Below, piece after piece: positions 7,873 through 16,054 of a DNA stretch of 20,374 bases. The stretch covers positions 1-20,374 of the forward strand of contig CAJXGK010000002.1 in the NCBI GenBank assembly GCA_913053815.1. Reading direction: 5' to 3'. Position numbers and translations under genes: made by a program. Position 1 is the stretch's first letter. Every line of letters begins with the position of its first letter. The notes beneath the pieces were generated by a model. It was not told the origin of the DNA and searched no databases. It saw only the letters and a program-made list of their open reading frames with translations. This DNA comes from an uncultured Rhodanobacteraceae bacterium (GTDB lineage Bacteria > Pseudomonadota > Gammaproteobacteria > Xanthomonadales > Rhodanobacteraceae).

Positions 7873-9495
7873 GTGAACCGTCCCTATCAAGTAAATCCTG
7901 TATCCAGCGGTGAAATGCTTCAACGCGAGCTGTATTTCGCCAACCTCTTTCGCCTTCTCGAGGCTACTGTTTATGCCGGCCTTGCCTTCAGCCCGCTGGC
8001 GGTGGGTTGGATCCGCCTGGACTTTCCCCTACTAGCTAACAGCGTCTCGATCTTCTACTTAGTGTTCGCAACCGCCACGCTGGTGTTAACCCGGCACCCA
8101 TTGCACTATCAGGTTAATACCGCCGTCATCAACGCCTCGGTAGACGTAGTGGCTATGGTCCTCATGATCACTGCATTATCCGATGCGCGCATCGGCATTG
8201 CCATGATGTTGCTGGTCAATATTGGGGCGGCGGCGGCGGTGTTGTTATCGCTACGCGGAGCTTTGATCTATGCGGGTGCCGCCGCCGTAGCGATACTGCT
8301 GCAAAGTGTTTTCGAAATTACTTTTCTCCATCATCCCCCCCAGCTTCTCCTTGCCCCCCCTTTGTTTGGCCTGGCCTATATCGCATCGGCGTGGCTCAAT
8401 CATACTTTGGGGCGACAAATACGCGCCGCCGCCGCACTGGCCGAACGTCGCGGTATCGATCTGGCTAATCTTTCCCAAGTCAATGAACTCATCATCCGCC
8501 GAATGAAGACGGGGGTACTACTGGTCGACGAAGGCCAGCACATCCACCAAATGAATGAGTCGGCATGGCTGTTGCTGGGTAGTCCACCGGCAGGTCGGCG
8601 CGATCTGGGTCGACTGGCTCCGGAGCTGTCACGGCGGCTTTACCACTGGCTCACTGATGCCAAGATCGACGTTAACGCCGTCACCCTGGCCGAGGGAGTG
8701 CCGGAGGTCGTGCCACGTTTCACCCATCTGGCGGCCAATGATGATTCCCATACGTTGATTTTTCTCGATGACACCTCACTGGTTTCCCGTCGCGCTGAAG
8801 AAATGACGCTGGCATCGCTGGGTCGTCTTTCAGCTTCGATCGCCCACGAAATTCGTAACCCACTGGCGGCAATCCGTTATTCAGCTCAATTGCTCAACGA
8901 ATCACCTGGGCTCAACGATGAAGATACCCATCTGGTGGGAATCATCAATAATCACTGTGTACGCTTGAACGACATTATTGAAAATATCCTGCAACTGTCA
9001 CGGCGTGATCGCTCGCGCCCTGAAGTGATCGATCTGAACGATTGGGTACTACGTTTTATCGAGGAATACAGCGAGGCCAATGACCTTGGCGAAGATAGCC
9101 TGCATGCCAGCGTGCCACTGAATGTCGTCGAGGCCACAGTAGACATTCAACACTTGCAGCAAGTGGTCTGGAACCTAGTTCAAAATGCCATGCACTACGG
9201 TCGTTCACCCGGTGAACCGGCCTGCGTGAGAGTGATCGTACGCTATGCCAGCGAACATGGTCCGCCGTTACTGGAGGTGATTGATCGTGGCCCCGGCATT
9301 CCACCGAAGGTGGCTGCCAAGGTATTCGAACCCTTCTTCACCACCCATGAGCTGGGTACCGGTCTGGGCCTTTATCTAGCCAAGCAAATGTGTGAAGTCA
9401 ATCAAGCCAACCTGGAATACGTACCGATTTCCGGTGGTGGAAGCTGTTTTCGAATTACCCTTGCGGCGTTCCTGCGTATGGCCGTGACGGCCTGA
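7873..9495 (+). CDS. pilS: Two-component sensor histidine kinase PilS
   Basis: PilS is the inner-membrane sensor that controls type IV pilin transcription through PilR. The 540 residues comprise a hydrophobic N-terminal half with about six membrane segments (roughly residues 30-175), a short PAS-like linker (about 200-300), and a HisKA/HATPase core. The phospho-accepting His325 is in ASIAHEIRNPLAAIRYSAQL. The N-box is NLVQNAMHYG near 434-443, the G1 box DRGPGIP at 471-477, and the G2 box GTGLGL at 495-500. The start is GTG at 7873 with a GGGGAG site about 9 bases before it. pilR follows 63 bases downstream. The assignment to PilS rather than a generic kinase rests on the membrane half, the LSRRDRSRPE linker and the adjacent PilR. 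Confidence 0.92.
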   Translation: MNRPYQVNPVSSGEMLQRELYFANLFRLLEATVYAGLAFSPLAVGWIRLDFPLLANSVSIFYLVFATATLVLTRHPLHYQVNTAVINASVDVVAMVLMITALSDARIGIAMMLLVNIGAAAAVLLSLRGALIYAGAAAVAILLQSVFEITFLHHPPQLLLAPPLFGLAYIASAWLNHTLGRQIRAAAALAERRGIDLANLSQVNELIIRRMKTGVLLVDEGQHIHQMNESAWLLLGSPPAGRRDLGRLAPELSRRLYHWLTDAKIDVNAVTLAEGVPEVVPRFTHLAANDDSHTLIFLDDTSLVSRRAEEMTLASLGRLSASIAHEIRNPLAAIRYSAQLLNESPGLNDEDTHLVGIINNHCVRLNDIIENILQLSRRDRSRPEVIDLNDWVLRFIEEYSEANDLGEDSLHASVPLNVVEATVDIQHLQQVVWNLVQNAMHYGRSPGEPACVRVIVRYASEHGPPLLEVIDRGPGIPPKVAAKVFEPFFTTHELGTGLGLYLAKQMCEVNQANLEYVPISGGGSCFRITLAAFLRMAVTA

Positions 9496-9558
9496 TTTGC
9501 TTTGCCGGTCTACGCATCACCCGCTACCCTTGAACCGGCTGAGTGGAGTGTACAACCC

Positions 9559-10965
9559 ATGGACAAGCAAACCATATTGGTCGTGGATGACGAGCGTGAC
9601 ATTCGTGAGCTGCTGACCATCACTCTCGGCCGCATGAACCTGCTGGTCGAGTCGGCTGCCGGTGTCGCCGAGGCCAAGCACAAGCTGACTGAACACCATT
9701 TTCAGCTTTGTTTTACAGACATGCGTATGGCCGATGGATCGGGCCAGGAACTGATTGAGTTTATTGCCAAGAATCACCCGGATCTACCGGTAGCGATGAT
9801 CACTGCCCATGGCAACATTGATGCCGCCGTTCACGCACTCAAAGCCGGCGCCTTCGACTTTGTCTCCAAACCGGTGGACATCAACCTGCTGCGTAGACTG
9901 GTTCAGACGGCGTTGAAATTATCCGCGAGTAAGACCGGGGCGGCATCGGAGAATGTTTCCAAGGTGGCCGACACCCGGGAACGCTTAGTCGGCGATTCGC
10001 CCACTATGCAGCAAGTTCGCGTCACCATCACTAAACTGGCACGGAATCAGGCCCCGGTGTACATCTCTGGTGAATCCGGGGTTGGCAAGGAACTTGTGGC
10101 CCGACTGATCCACGATTTAGGGCCTCGCAATAACGGGCCCTTTGTCCCGGTGAATTGCGGGGCCATACCCTCTGAACTCATGGAAAGCGAGTTTTTTGGC
10201 CACTGCAAAGGCAGCTTCACCGGTGCCCATGTCGACAAAGAAGGCCTGTTCCAGGCGGCTCACGGCGGGACTCTGTTTCTGGATGAGGTGGCCGACCTAC
10301 CCATGCACATGCAAGTTAAGCTGCTGCGGGCAATTCAGGAGAAAGCTATCAGACCGATTGGTACCTACAACGAAGTCCAGGTAGATGTCCGCATTCTTTC
10401 GGCTACCCACAAGAATCTGGCGGCTATGGTGGAACACGGCCAATTTCGTCAAGACCTTTTTTACCGAATCAATGTCATCGAACTGCATGTCCCACCGCTG
10501 CGCGAACGGTTTGGTGATATCCCCAAGCTGGCAGCACGTATTCTTGACCGCCTGACCCAGGAACACGGTAGCGACAAGCCCCGACTCGAACCGGGCGCTT
10601 TGAAAGTATTAATCGACTACCCGTTTCCCGGCAATGTCCGCGAGCTGGAAAATGTACTCGAACGCGCTGTCGCCCTGTGTGAAAACAACATCATTACCCA
10701 AGGTGATCTCATGCTGCCGTCCAGCCTCAGCGCAGCGATCGGCCAAAATCGTCAAACCAACTTTGCCGGACACCGCAACGCCAATGCCGGAATGGAGAAA
10801 GACCCCCATGGACTCACCCTTGACGACCTGATCACCACTATCGAACGGCAGAAGATCACGGAAGCGCTGGAAGAAACTCGCTATAACAAAACCGCTGCGG
10901 CCCGTAAGCTTGGAATCACCTTTCGCGCTCTACGCTACAAACTGAAAAAACTCGGTATCGATTGA
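9559..10965 (+). CDS. pilR: Sigma-54-dependent response regulator PilR
   Basis: PilR activates pilA transcription from a sigma-54 promoter after phosphorylation by PilS. In 468 residues the protein has a receiver domain with Asp10/Asp11, phospho-acceptor Asp54 (FTDMRMADG), Thr82 or Ser-equivalent ITAHG, and Lys104 (SKP). Next comes an AAA+ domain with Walker A GESGVGKE at 171-178, the sigma-54 contact loop as GSFTGA at 218-223 (the first A of GAFTGA replaced by S, which to my knowledge is usual in PilR), and Walker B TLFLDEVADLP. A Fis-type helix-turn-helix closes the protein (NKTAAARKLGITFRALRYKL). I chose ATG 9559, with GGAG about 11 bases upstream, over a TTG at 9502, because the receiver strand then begins at once. 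The stop codon is the first base-triplet of a strong hairpin. Confidence 0.93.
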   Translation: MDKQTILVVDDERDIRELLTITLGRMNLLVESAAGVAEAKHKLTEHHFQLCFTDMRMADGSGQELIEFIAKNHPDLPVAMITAHGNIDAAVHALKAGAFDFVSKPVDINLLRRLVQTALKLSASKTGAASENVSKVADTRERLVGDSPTMQQVRVTITKLARNQAPVYISGESGVGKELVARLIHDLGPRNNGPFVPVNCGAIPSELMESEFFGHCKGSFTGAHVDKEGLFQAAHGGTLFLDEVADLPMHMQVKLLRAIQEKAIRPIGTYNEVQVDVRILSATHKNLAAMVEHGQFRQDLFYRINVIELHVPPLRERFGDIPKLAARILDRLTQEHGSDKPRLEPGALKVLIDYPFPGNVRELENVLERAVALCENNIITQGDLMLPSSLSAAIGQNRQTNFAGHRNANAGMEKDPHGLTLDDLITTIERQKITEALEETRYNKTAAARKLGITFRALRYKLKKLGID

Positions 10966-10989
10966 CGGTAAGCGTCCGGCTTGCCGTCA
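10963..10989. terminator. Hairpin between convergent pilR and pdxH
   Basis: TGACGGTAAGC at 10963-10973 pairs with GCTTGCCGTCA at 10979-10989 over 11 positions with one G-U wobble and a 5-base loop. It begins with the pilR stop codon and lies 13 bases beyond the pdxH stop. There is no T-run on either side, so bidirectional termination is inferred from position, or it may only protect the 3' ends. Confidence 0.5.
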
Positions 10990-11002
10990 TGACCCATCCA
11001 AC

Positions 11003-11590
11003 TCAGGGATAGAGTAGGCGTGAACACCAGGTGTCACCTTGAAGATCCCAGCGGGTTCGTTGATGCAAGCGGAAATGCTGCCCATACCAGAATTCCACCC
11101 TATCCGGCTCAACTAGATAGCCTCCCCAATGGGGCGGACACGGTACATCCTGATTGGTAAATTTACGTTCATATAGAGTATAACGATTCTCGAAATCCGC
11201 CCGATCACGTAAAGTTTCCGACTGCAGCGAGGCCCAGGCACCGATCTGACTGCCGCGGGGACGCGTCGCAAAGTAGGCCGCCGACTCGTCCGCTGCAAGC
11301 CGTAAACTGTGGCCTTCAATACGAACCTGTACGCCATCACCTAGCAATTGCCAGTGGAAACACAAGGCCACAGCAGTATTGGCATTGAGTTCTCGTCCTT
11401 TAGCACTGTCATAATTGGTGTAGAAACGAACCCCCCGCTCATCCACCTGCTTGAGTAATACGATACGGCTGTGGGGGCGGCCTTCAGCATCGACTGTGGC
11501 CAGGTTCATAGACGTTGGTTCGCGCTCACCCGAGTTTTGGGCTTGCTCAAGGAGGTCGCGAAAGGTGTTGAGAATTCGAGAATCGAGCAT
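11003..11590 (-). CDS. pdxH: Pyridoxamine/pyridoxine 5'-phosphate oxidase PdxH
   Basis: This FMN-dependent cytosolic enzyme makes pyridoxal 5'-phosphate from the pyridoxine or pyridoxamine phosphate. The sequence shows EPTSMNLATVDAEGRPHSR, RIVLLKQVDERGVRFYTNY for FMN binding, CFHWQLLGDGVQVRIEG, RPRGSQIGAWAS and the C-terminal WDLQGDTWCSRLLYP, all at expected family positions. It has 195 residues and lacks about 20 N-terminal residues present in E. coli PdxH. There is an in-frame TAA five codons before the ATG at 11590, so the short form is real. The ribosome site is weak (AGGTAATGG). It converges on pilR and has no same-strand partner nearby. The catalytic core appears complete. Confidence 0.95.
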   Translation of the reverse strand: MLDSRILNTFRDLLEQAQNSGEREPTSMNLATVDAEGRPHSRIVLLKQVDERGVRFYTNYDSAKGRELNANTAVALCFHWQLLGDGVQVRIEGHSLRLAADESAAYFATRPRGSQIGAWASLQSETLRDRADFENRYTLYERKFTNQDVPCPPHWGGYLVEPDRVEFWYGQHFRLHQRTRWDLQGDTWCSRLLYP

Positions 11591-12448
11591 AGGGAATATC
11601 CATTACCTGCAGAATACATGCTGCATCATGCCGCCACGACGCAAGCCTGCCAAGCGGTCGATAGATCAAGCCATCCACAGTATATGGGAGTGGCTGGGGG
11701 ATCACCCGCTCAGCGAAAGTATCTCTTACCTACGGGGAATCTCCGGCCTGCGGGGTTGTGGAAGGCCCATCTCGCTAAGAGTCAGGCCCGCTGGGCGAAC
11801 CGGCATGGTCTGCACACGGGGCCTCTTTCCCTATCGAGACGGTACGAAATATCCATGTACTTTCGAATCATTGCGTGCCTGGGTTCATCCTGTCCTCCGA
11901 GTCCGGCGTTCGCACCCTACGGGATTTGCCTTGATTACGCACCACGAGCTACGGCAATGACAAGTAAATCCGTGGATGGGGAGAGGTACGAGCCGCATCA
12001 ATTAAGCCCCTTTCCTCATCGCTCTGCGGCGTGGCCCCTAGGTATTCCCCACCACATTGGGGTTCGTGTTGCTCACTACCCATGGCTCCCGGCTCCGCAC
12101 CGCAAACTACAGCCATGAACTATATCCCTGTGTAGCGGTGCGTGACGAGAGACGAGGCATGCAGGGATGCGTGTCATCACGCCACAGGCCAGGATGGCCT
12201 GTGGGCCCAACCCGGACTCCCCCCACGTAGCTTGCGAATTTTTGATCCACAAGGTGCCCAATCAGGGTGTCGTTCTTTGGATTCGTGGCTTCTATCAAAC
12301 CTGACTTGGGCCGGTAAGTAGTGAACTCGTACGCCGCAGGTGCAGGAAACAAACCGGATGTGTTCGAGCCCGCTACGGTGATCCATACGTCAAGTAGGCC
12401 GATTCATTGCTGATGGGTAGCGGTACTATAAGCCAATCAGGTACGGAC
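11591..12448. other. Gene-free, structured stretch of about 860 bases
   Basis: No reading frame here looks like a protein family I know. Frames of 60-200 codons exist on both strands, but they are rich in Pro, Arg, Cys, His and Ser, overlap each other and lack good ribosome sites. The region holds several inverted repeats: a 9-bp perfect one at 12182-12204, GCGTG with CACGC near 12168-12181, and GCCGCA with TGCGGC around 11992-12030. This level of structure without coding potential could be a degraded mobile element or an RNA such as a group II intron remnant, but I could not find a convincing domain V. It separates pdxH from the ybjQ pair. The function is unknown. Confidence 0.4.
12182..12204. 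repeat. Perfect 9-bp inverted repeat
   Basis: CCACAGGCC and GGCCTGTGG pair perfectly around the 5-base loop AGGAT. It is the strongest hairpin of the gene-free stretch. No T-run follows on either strand, so it is not a typical terminator. Confidence 0.7.
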
Positions 12449-12790
12449 TCAATCCAGTGCTCGTACCTCGACGGCCGTACCGTAAGCCAGCACCTCGGTG
12501 ACCCCCTCGGCCACATCATTGGCGTCATAACGCATCGCCACAATAGCATTGGCCCCCAAAGTAGCGGCGTGCTCGATCATCAGATCGAAGGCTTCAGCAC
12601 GTACCTTTTCACACAGCTCGGTATACAAGGTGATATTACCGCCCACCATGGTCTGCAACGCAGCACCGAGATTACCGATGACGCTGCGAGAGCGTACCGT
12701 GACTCCGCGTACTACCCCGAGGTTACGCAACACACGATACCCGGGGAGGTCATCAGCAGTCGTTACGAAAGTATCATCAAATTGAGTCAT
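12449..12790 (-). CDS. YbjQ family (UPF0145) heavy-metal-binding-domain protein
   Basis: This small soluble protein of 113 residues matches the YbjQ/UPF0145 family: an N-terminal [20 protein letters not shown], then [51 protein letters not shown] in pieces along residues 39-90, and a C-terminal [11 protein letters not shown] strand. The family forms pentameric rings in known structures. Its biological role is not established, and the 'heavy-metal-binding' name is only a domain label. The ATG at 12790 is 3 bases after the stop of the response regulator, with GGAG inside the end of that gene, so translation is likely coupled. The family call is good and the function is open. Confidence 0.85.
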   Translation of the reverse strand: MTQFDDTFVTTADDLPGYRVLRNLGVVRGVTVRSRSVIGNLGAALQTMVGGNITLYTELCEKVRAEAFDLMIEHAATLGANAIVAMRYDANDVAEGVTEVLAYGTAVEVRALD

Positions 12791-12793
12791 AGC

Positions 12794-13495
12794 TCAGCTC
12801 TGCTCCAAACGATATCCATGCTGATACACCGCAGTGAGACGCCAACCATACTCACCGGAAAGGGCAAGTTTCTTGCGCAAGCGACTGATGTGGGTATCAA
12901 CGGTTCGCGTGGTCACGCCCGGACTGAGATTCCACACCTGCTCGAGCAAAGCCTCACGACTGATAATACGCCCATGGCGACGGAACAAGTAGGCGGCAAG
13001 ATCGAATTCGCGCTGGGTCAACTCAACTTCCTGTTCATTGATACTTACCCGTCTGCGGTTTAGATCCACCCGATAGGGGGATACATCGATTTGGCTGCTC
13101 TGTGCATCTTCATGGGTACCACGACGGCGCAATACCGCCGCGACGCGAGCCAGCAACTCGGCGGGCTTAGGTGGTTTGACCACATAGTCATCAGCCCCGG
13201 CTTCTAGTCCACGAACAATGTCGGCCTGGGATGATCGGGCGGTAAGAAAAATTACCGGTAACCCGGGGTTGGCCCCACCGCGTACCCATTCCAAAACTTC
13301 GAGGCCACTCGTTGCCGGAAGCATCCAGTCGAGAAGCAGTAAATCAATGGACTCGCTTCCCAAACGGCGCCGAAATTCAGTGGCATTGGCAAACAGTAAG
13401 GTCTCATATCCGGCTTTTTCTAGCCACAACTGCAGCAGGCCGGCCTGGTCAGGGTCATCCTCCAGGGCACCTACCACCCAACGGTGCTCATTCAT
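12794..13495 (-). CDS. OmpR/PhoB-family response regulator, orphan
   Basis: This is a 233-residue DNA-binding response regulator. The receiver domain carries the acidic pocket LEDD at residues 11-14, phospho-acceptor Asp56 in LLLLDWMLP, Thr85 in FLTARSS and Lys107 in VVKPP. The C-terminal winged helix-turn-helix shows ELTQREFDLAAYLFRRHG, ISREALLEQVW and RTVDTHISRLRKKL, then a final hairpin YQHGYRLE. No sensor kinase gene sits next to it. The ATG at 13495 has GAAAGG about 9 bases upstream. The following gene is ybjQ-like, 3 bases away. The target genes cannot be read from the sequence. An interaction with a distant kinase is likely, because all phosphorylation residues are intact. Confidence 0.93.
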   Translation of the reverse strand: MNEHRWVVGALEDDPDQAGLLQLWLEKAGYETLLFANATEFRRRLGSESIDLLLLDWMLPATSGLEVLEWVRGGANPGLPVIFLTARSSQADIVRGLEAGADDYVVKPPKPAELLARVAAVLRRRGTHEDAQSSQIDVSPYRVDLNRRRVSINEQEVELTQREFDLAAYLFRRHGRIISREALLEQVWNLSPGVTTRTVDTHISRLRKKLALSGEYGWRLTAVYQHGYRLEQS

Positions 13496-13531
13496 GCTTG
13501 GGGGCCTTTCGGTGCTATGGCAGGTATTGAG

Positions 13532-13537
13532 ATAATA
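13532..13537 (-). promoter_or_regulatory. Candidate -10 box for the response regulator
   Basis: TATTAT on the minus strand lies 37 bases upstream of the regulator ATG. The hexamer 17 bases further up, TTCTTT, is a poor -35. This is the best candidate in the interval to aroK, but it is weak. Confidence 0.25.
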
Positions 13538-13776
13538 GGGCCAGCCTGCATCAGAAAAGAATTTGCACAGACGTTGTCCATGCTCTCCTCCCTAGCCGCT
13601 ATCACAATGATCATGCAGTCCTCCAGCCCGGAAACCCGGCATTAATGTTTGATTGTCGCTAAGTGTTACAAGCTGTGCAAGTTCCGGGTAACGAGGTGCG
13701 ACGCCCCGCCACACGTTCCGTGTTGACGCTATCCTCATACTCGCTGACTCACTTGGTTCAAAAATTCGCCTGGTAC

Positions 13777-14325
13777 ATGAATCCTTCTAACAACCTGTTT
13801 TTGATTGGCCCCATGGGAGCCGGTAAGACCGTGCTGGGGAAACGCCTCGCCCGCCGTTATGGCTTGCAGTTTATCGATCTGGATGCGTGTATCAGTACTA
13901 CCGCCGACACCTCGATCCGGGATATCTTCGCCCAACAGGGCGAGCCGCACTTTCGGCAACTCGAATCGGCCGAACTCGAACGTATCAGCCCAAATTCCGG
14001 CATCGTCATGGCTACCGGAGGCGGTGCTGTACTGGCTGAAGTTAATCGCCAACTGTTGACTAGCTACGGATTCGTGTTGTACTTGGAGATAGATATAAGT
14101 ACCCAATTACAACGCTTGGTTGGGGATACTAAACGGCCCCTGCTGGATGGCGTGGACCTTATGGCGCGGTTGCAGGGGCTATCCCAACAGCGCAACCCAA
14201 TTTACCAGCGGCTGGCCGACTGCACACTACGAGTAGGTTCCGATTTGCCCATCGGTACTGAGACTCGCGCGCTAGCGCTACTTGCACAACGCTGGCAATT
14301 TCCCGGTAAGGAACCTGTTACGTGA
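13777..14325 (+). CDS. aroK: Shikimate kinase AroK
   Basis: AroK phosphorylates shikimate to shikimate 3-phosphate with ATP in the chorismate pathway. The 182-residue protein has the P-loop GPMGAGKT at 11-18, substrate-binding Asp34/Asp36 in FIDLDACI, Arg60 in FRQLE, GGGAV at 81-85, Arg120 in KRPLL in the lid, and Arg139 in RNPIY. I chose the ATG at 13777 because NNLFLIGPMGAGKT is the usual N-terminus. The frame stays open back to a GTG at 13663, but those 38 residues have no family counterpart. The ribosome site is weak. The stop codon overlaps the aroB start by 4 bases (GTGA), so AroB translation is coupled. In many Gammaproteobacteria aroK follows pilQ; here it follows the divergent response regulator instead. 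Confidence 0.95.
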   Translation: MNPSNNLFLIGPMGAGKTVLGKRLARRYGLQFIDLDACISTTADTSIRDIFAQQGEPHFRQLESAELERISPNSGIVMATGGGAVLAEVNRQLLTSYGFVLYLEIDISTQLQRLVGDTKRPLLDGVDLMARLQGLSQQRNPIYQRLADCTLRVGSDLPIGTETRALALLAQRWQFPGKEPVT

Positions 14326-15398
14326 ACACTCCCCTGCGCATCGATGTCACCCTTGGTCAACACAGCTACCCCCTACACATCGGGCCCGGACTACTCAAGC
14401 ACACGGCACTGTGGCGTAGCTATCTTCGCGGCGTACATGTTCTGCTGGTCAGCGATACGAACGTTGCCCCGCTCTACGCCCAACGCCTGTATGCCGGCCT
14501 GGATGGATTGAGCTGGTCCGAGTTGACCCTACCGGCGGGAGAGCCCAGCAAGACCTTGGCCAATGTGCGGCAGGTATACGAAGCCTTATCGGCACTGGGA
14601 GCCAATCGCGATGCCTGTGTGATCGCCTTGGGTGGCGGGGTCATCGGTGATCTGTCCGGATTCGCCGCAGCCAGTTGGATGCGCGGTATCGATTTTCTAC
14701 CCCTGCCCACCACCCTGTTAGCGATGGTCGATGCCTCGGTAGGTGGCAAGACGGGGGTCAATCTGCCAGCAGGCAAGAACCTGGTCGGGGCATTTCATCA
14801 ACCGCGTGGGGTGGTGATCGACACCGACACGCTGGCCACTCTACCCGAACGTGAATACCTGGCCGGACTGGCCGAAGTCGTGAAGTATGGGGCTATATTT
14901 GCCGCCGACTTCATGGATTGGCTCGCCATACACAGTCATGCTTTGCAGGAACGTGACCCACAAGTGCTCGCTGAGACCATCGCTCGCAGCTGTCGTTACA
15001 AAGCCGCAATCGTCGCCCAAGATCCCACTGAACAGGGCCAACGGGCCCTGCTGAATTTTGGCCACAGTTTTGCCCATGCTCTGGAAACCACCACCGGTTA
15101 TGGTCATTTGCTGCATGGTGAGGCCGTAGCCATTGGCATGCTGCAAGCCGCCCGATTATCAACCCGACTAGGTTGGGCCCGGATTGAGGATGAACAACAG
15201 CTGGGCAAGCTCTTGGCGGCATTGCATCTTCCCCTGGAGCCCCCCCCGGGACTTAATGCGGAAACCCTGCTTCAGCACATGCGTCTGGACAAAAAAAATC
15301 AAGGGGGTCACTTGCGCCTGATCCTGTGGCATGGCGTAGGCCAAGCTGAGATGGTCACCGATGTCGCCGAAACAGACATCCTCGCAATACTCGGCTAA
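14322..15398 (+). CDS. aroB: 3-dehydroquinate synthase AroB
   Basis: AroB converts DAHP to 3-dehydroquinate, the second step of the shikimate pathway, using NAD+ and a divalent metal. The protein has 358 residues, close to the usual 360. It has LGGGVIGDLSGFAAA for NAD binding at about 103-117, then PTTLLAMVDASVGGKTGVN from 129, AGKNLVGAFHQP near 150, and the metal ligands Glu185 (AGLAEVVKYG), His248 (LLNFGHSFAHALE) and His265 (LLHGEAVAIGM). The start is the GTG at 14322, inside the aroK stop, which also matches the expected N-terminus. No obvious intrinsic terminator follows immediately. A nested inverted repeat lies about 90 bases downstream. Confidence 0.97.
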   Translation: MNTPLRIDVTLGQHSYPLHIGPGLLKHTALWRSYLRGVHVLLVSDTNVAPLYAQRLYAGLDGLSWSELTLPAGEPSKTLANVRQVYEALSALGANRDACVIALGGGVIGDLSGFAAASWMRGIDFLPLPTTLLAMVDASVGGKTGVNLPAGKNLVGAFHQPRGVVIDTDTLATLPEREYLAGLAEVVKYGAIFAADFMDWLAIHSHALQERDPQVLAETIARSCRYKAAIVAQDPTEQGQRALLNFGHSFAHALETTTGYGHLLHGEAVAIGMLQAARLSTRLGWARIEDEQQLGKLLAALHLPLEPPPGLNAETLLQHMRLDKKNQGGHLRLILWHGVGQAEMVTDVAETDILAILG

Positions 15399-15484
15399 CC
15401 GGTATGCAGAAAAGTCAGACTGGCCCAGCATTGATCCGGCGCCACAGGGTACGCGATCACATAACAGACGTGCCACGACAGATA

Positions 15485-15537
15485 TTTTCGGAAGATCGTC
15501 GGTAAAGTGTTGTTCTTACCGAACGGCAATCCGAAAA
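15485..15537. repeat. Nested inverted repeat downstream of aroB
   Basis: The outer arms TTTTCGG (15485-15491) and CCGAAAA (15531-15537) enclose the inner arms TCGGTAA (15499-15505) and TTACCGA (15516-15522) with a 10-base loop. Both pairs are perfect. There is no T-run after it on the plus strand, so it is not a standard aroB terminator. It could be part of a small RNA or a protein site. Confidence 0.55.
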
Positions 15538-15585
15538 AACACCAAATTTTCCCAATAACGGTCGAACTCGGGGGCTGGGGATATC

Positions 15586-15750
15586 GTGAATCAGAAGCCC
15601 ACAACGTGGATTTATCGGGGCTATTTGGCTCTTTATATGCGGGTCAGTGCGGGTTGCGGCTGGCTGAGTGGGATTGGATCTACCCGCTGGATGCATCCGC
15701 TAGTGAGGGGTGTCGTAGTCATCATTCCCCTTGCAATTTTTATGCTGTGA
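15586..15750 (+). CDS. Possible small membrane peptide, 54 residues
   Basis: A GTG start at 15586 opens a 54-codon frame ending at the TGA at 15748-15750. It begins MNQKPTTWIYRGYLALYM, has a Trp- and Gly-rich middle and ends with a hydrophobic stretch LVRGVVVIIPLAIFML that could be a single membrane segment. An in-frame TAA lies ten codons before the GTG, so no longer form exists. The ribosome site is weak (CTGGGG). A different frame of 85 codons overlaps it. I do not recognise a family, and the frame may be chance. Confidence 0.25.
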   Translation: MNQKPTTWIYRGYLALYMRVSAGCGWLSGIGSTRWMHPLVRGVVVIIPLAIFML

Positions 15751-15915
15751 TATGGGTATATTGATATGCGGTATCGGTTGGATGTTACCGCTGAGTTGCT
15801 GTGCTTGCGGAACAGTATCTCCGATAACTCCATTATACTTTTTAAGTACGAAAAATAATTGATATCTTACATATTTATATTTTTAGCTTGGGGAACCTTA
15901 AAAATTAATAATTTG

Positions 15916-15953
15916 ACATCAAATATGCTTGATAGTTGATGTGTTTATATAAT
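15916..15953 (+). promoter_or_regulatory. Candidate promoter and palindrome upstream of the GGDEF gene
   Basis: TATAAT at 15948-15953 is a consensus -10 box in AT-rich DNA. TTGATA lies 13 bases upstream of it, which is too close for a normal -35, so the promoter may rely on an activator. ACATCAA (15916-15922) and TTGATGT (15936-15942) form a 7+7 inverted repeat just upstream, a plausible regulator site. Transcription from here would give a leader of about 180 bases. Confidence 0.35.
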
Positions 15954-16054
15954 CTGGAAGGGTCTACTTGCACGAACAGGGTAAAAAGTGTTTTTGAAAT
16001 AGCACGAAGAAGAGAGATCAAGGCTATGGGACGGAAAAACCTATCAGTTGGCGG

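Noticed and set aside
11471..12118. A plus-strand frame of 215 codons in the gene-free stretch
   Set aside because: It begins inside pdxH on the opposite strand, its composition (Pro, Arg, His, Ser, Cys) is typical of chance frames, and no domain is recognisable.
12107..12352. A minus-strand frame of 81 codons next to the ybjQ-like gene
   Set aside because: No ribosome site or family resemblance, and it overlaps another frame of similar quality across a 9-bp hairpin.
13663..13776. A GTG start giving a longer AroK
   Set aside because: The 38 extra residues have no match to shikimate kinases, and the P-loop would lie unusually far from the start.
15507..15764. A plus-strand frame of 85 codons after aroB
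   Set aside because: It starts inside an inverted repeat, has no good ribosome site and no recognisable features. The overlapping 54-residue frame is slightly more protein-like but also doubtful.
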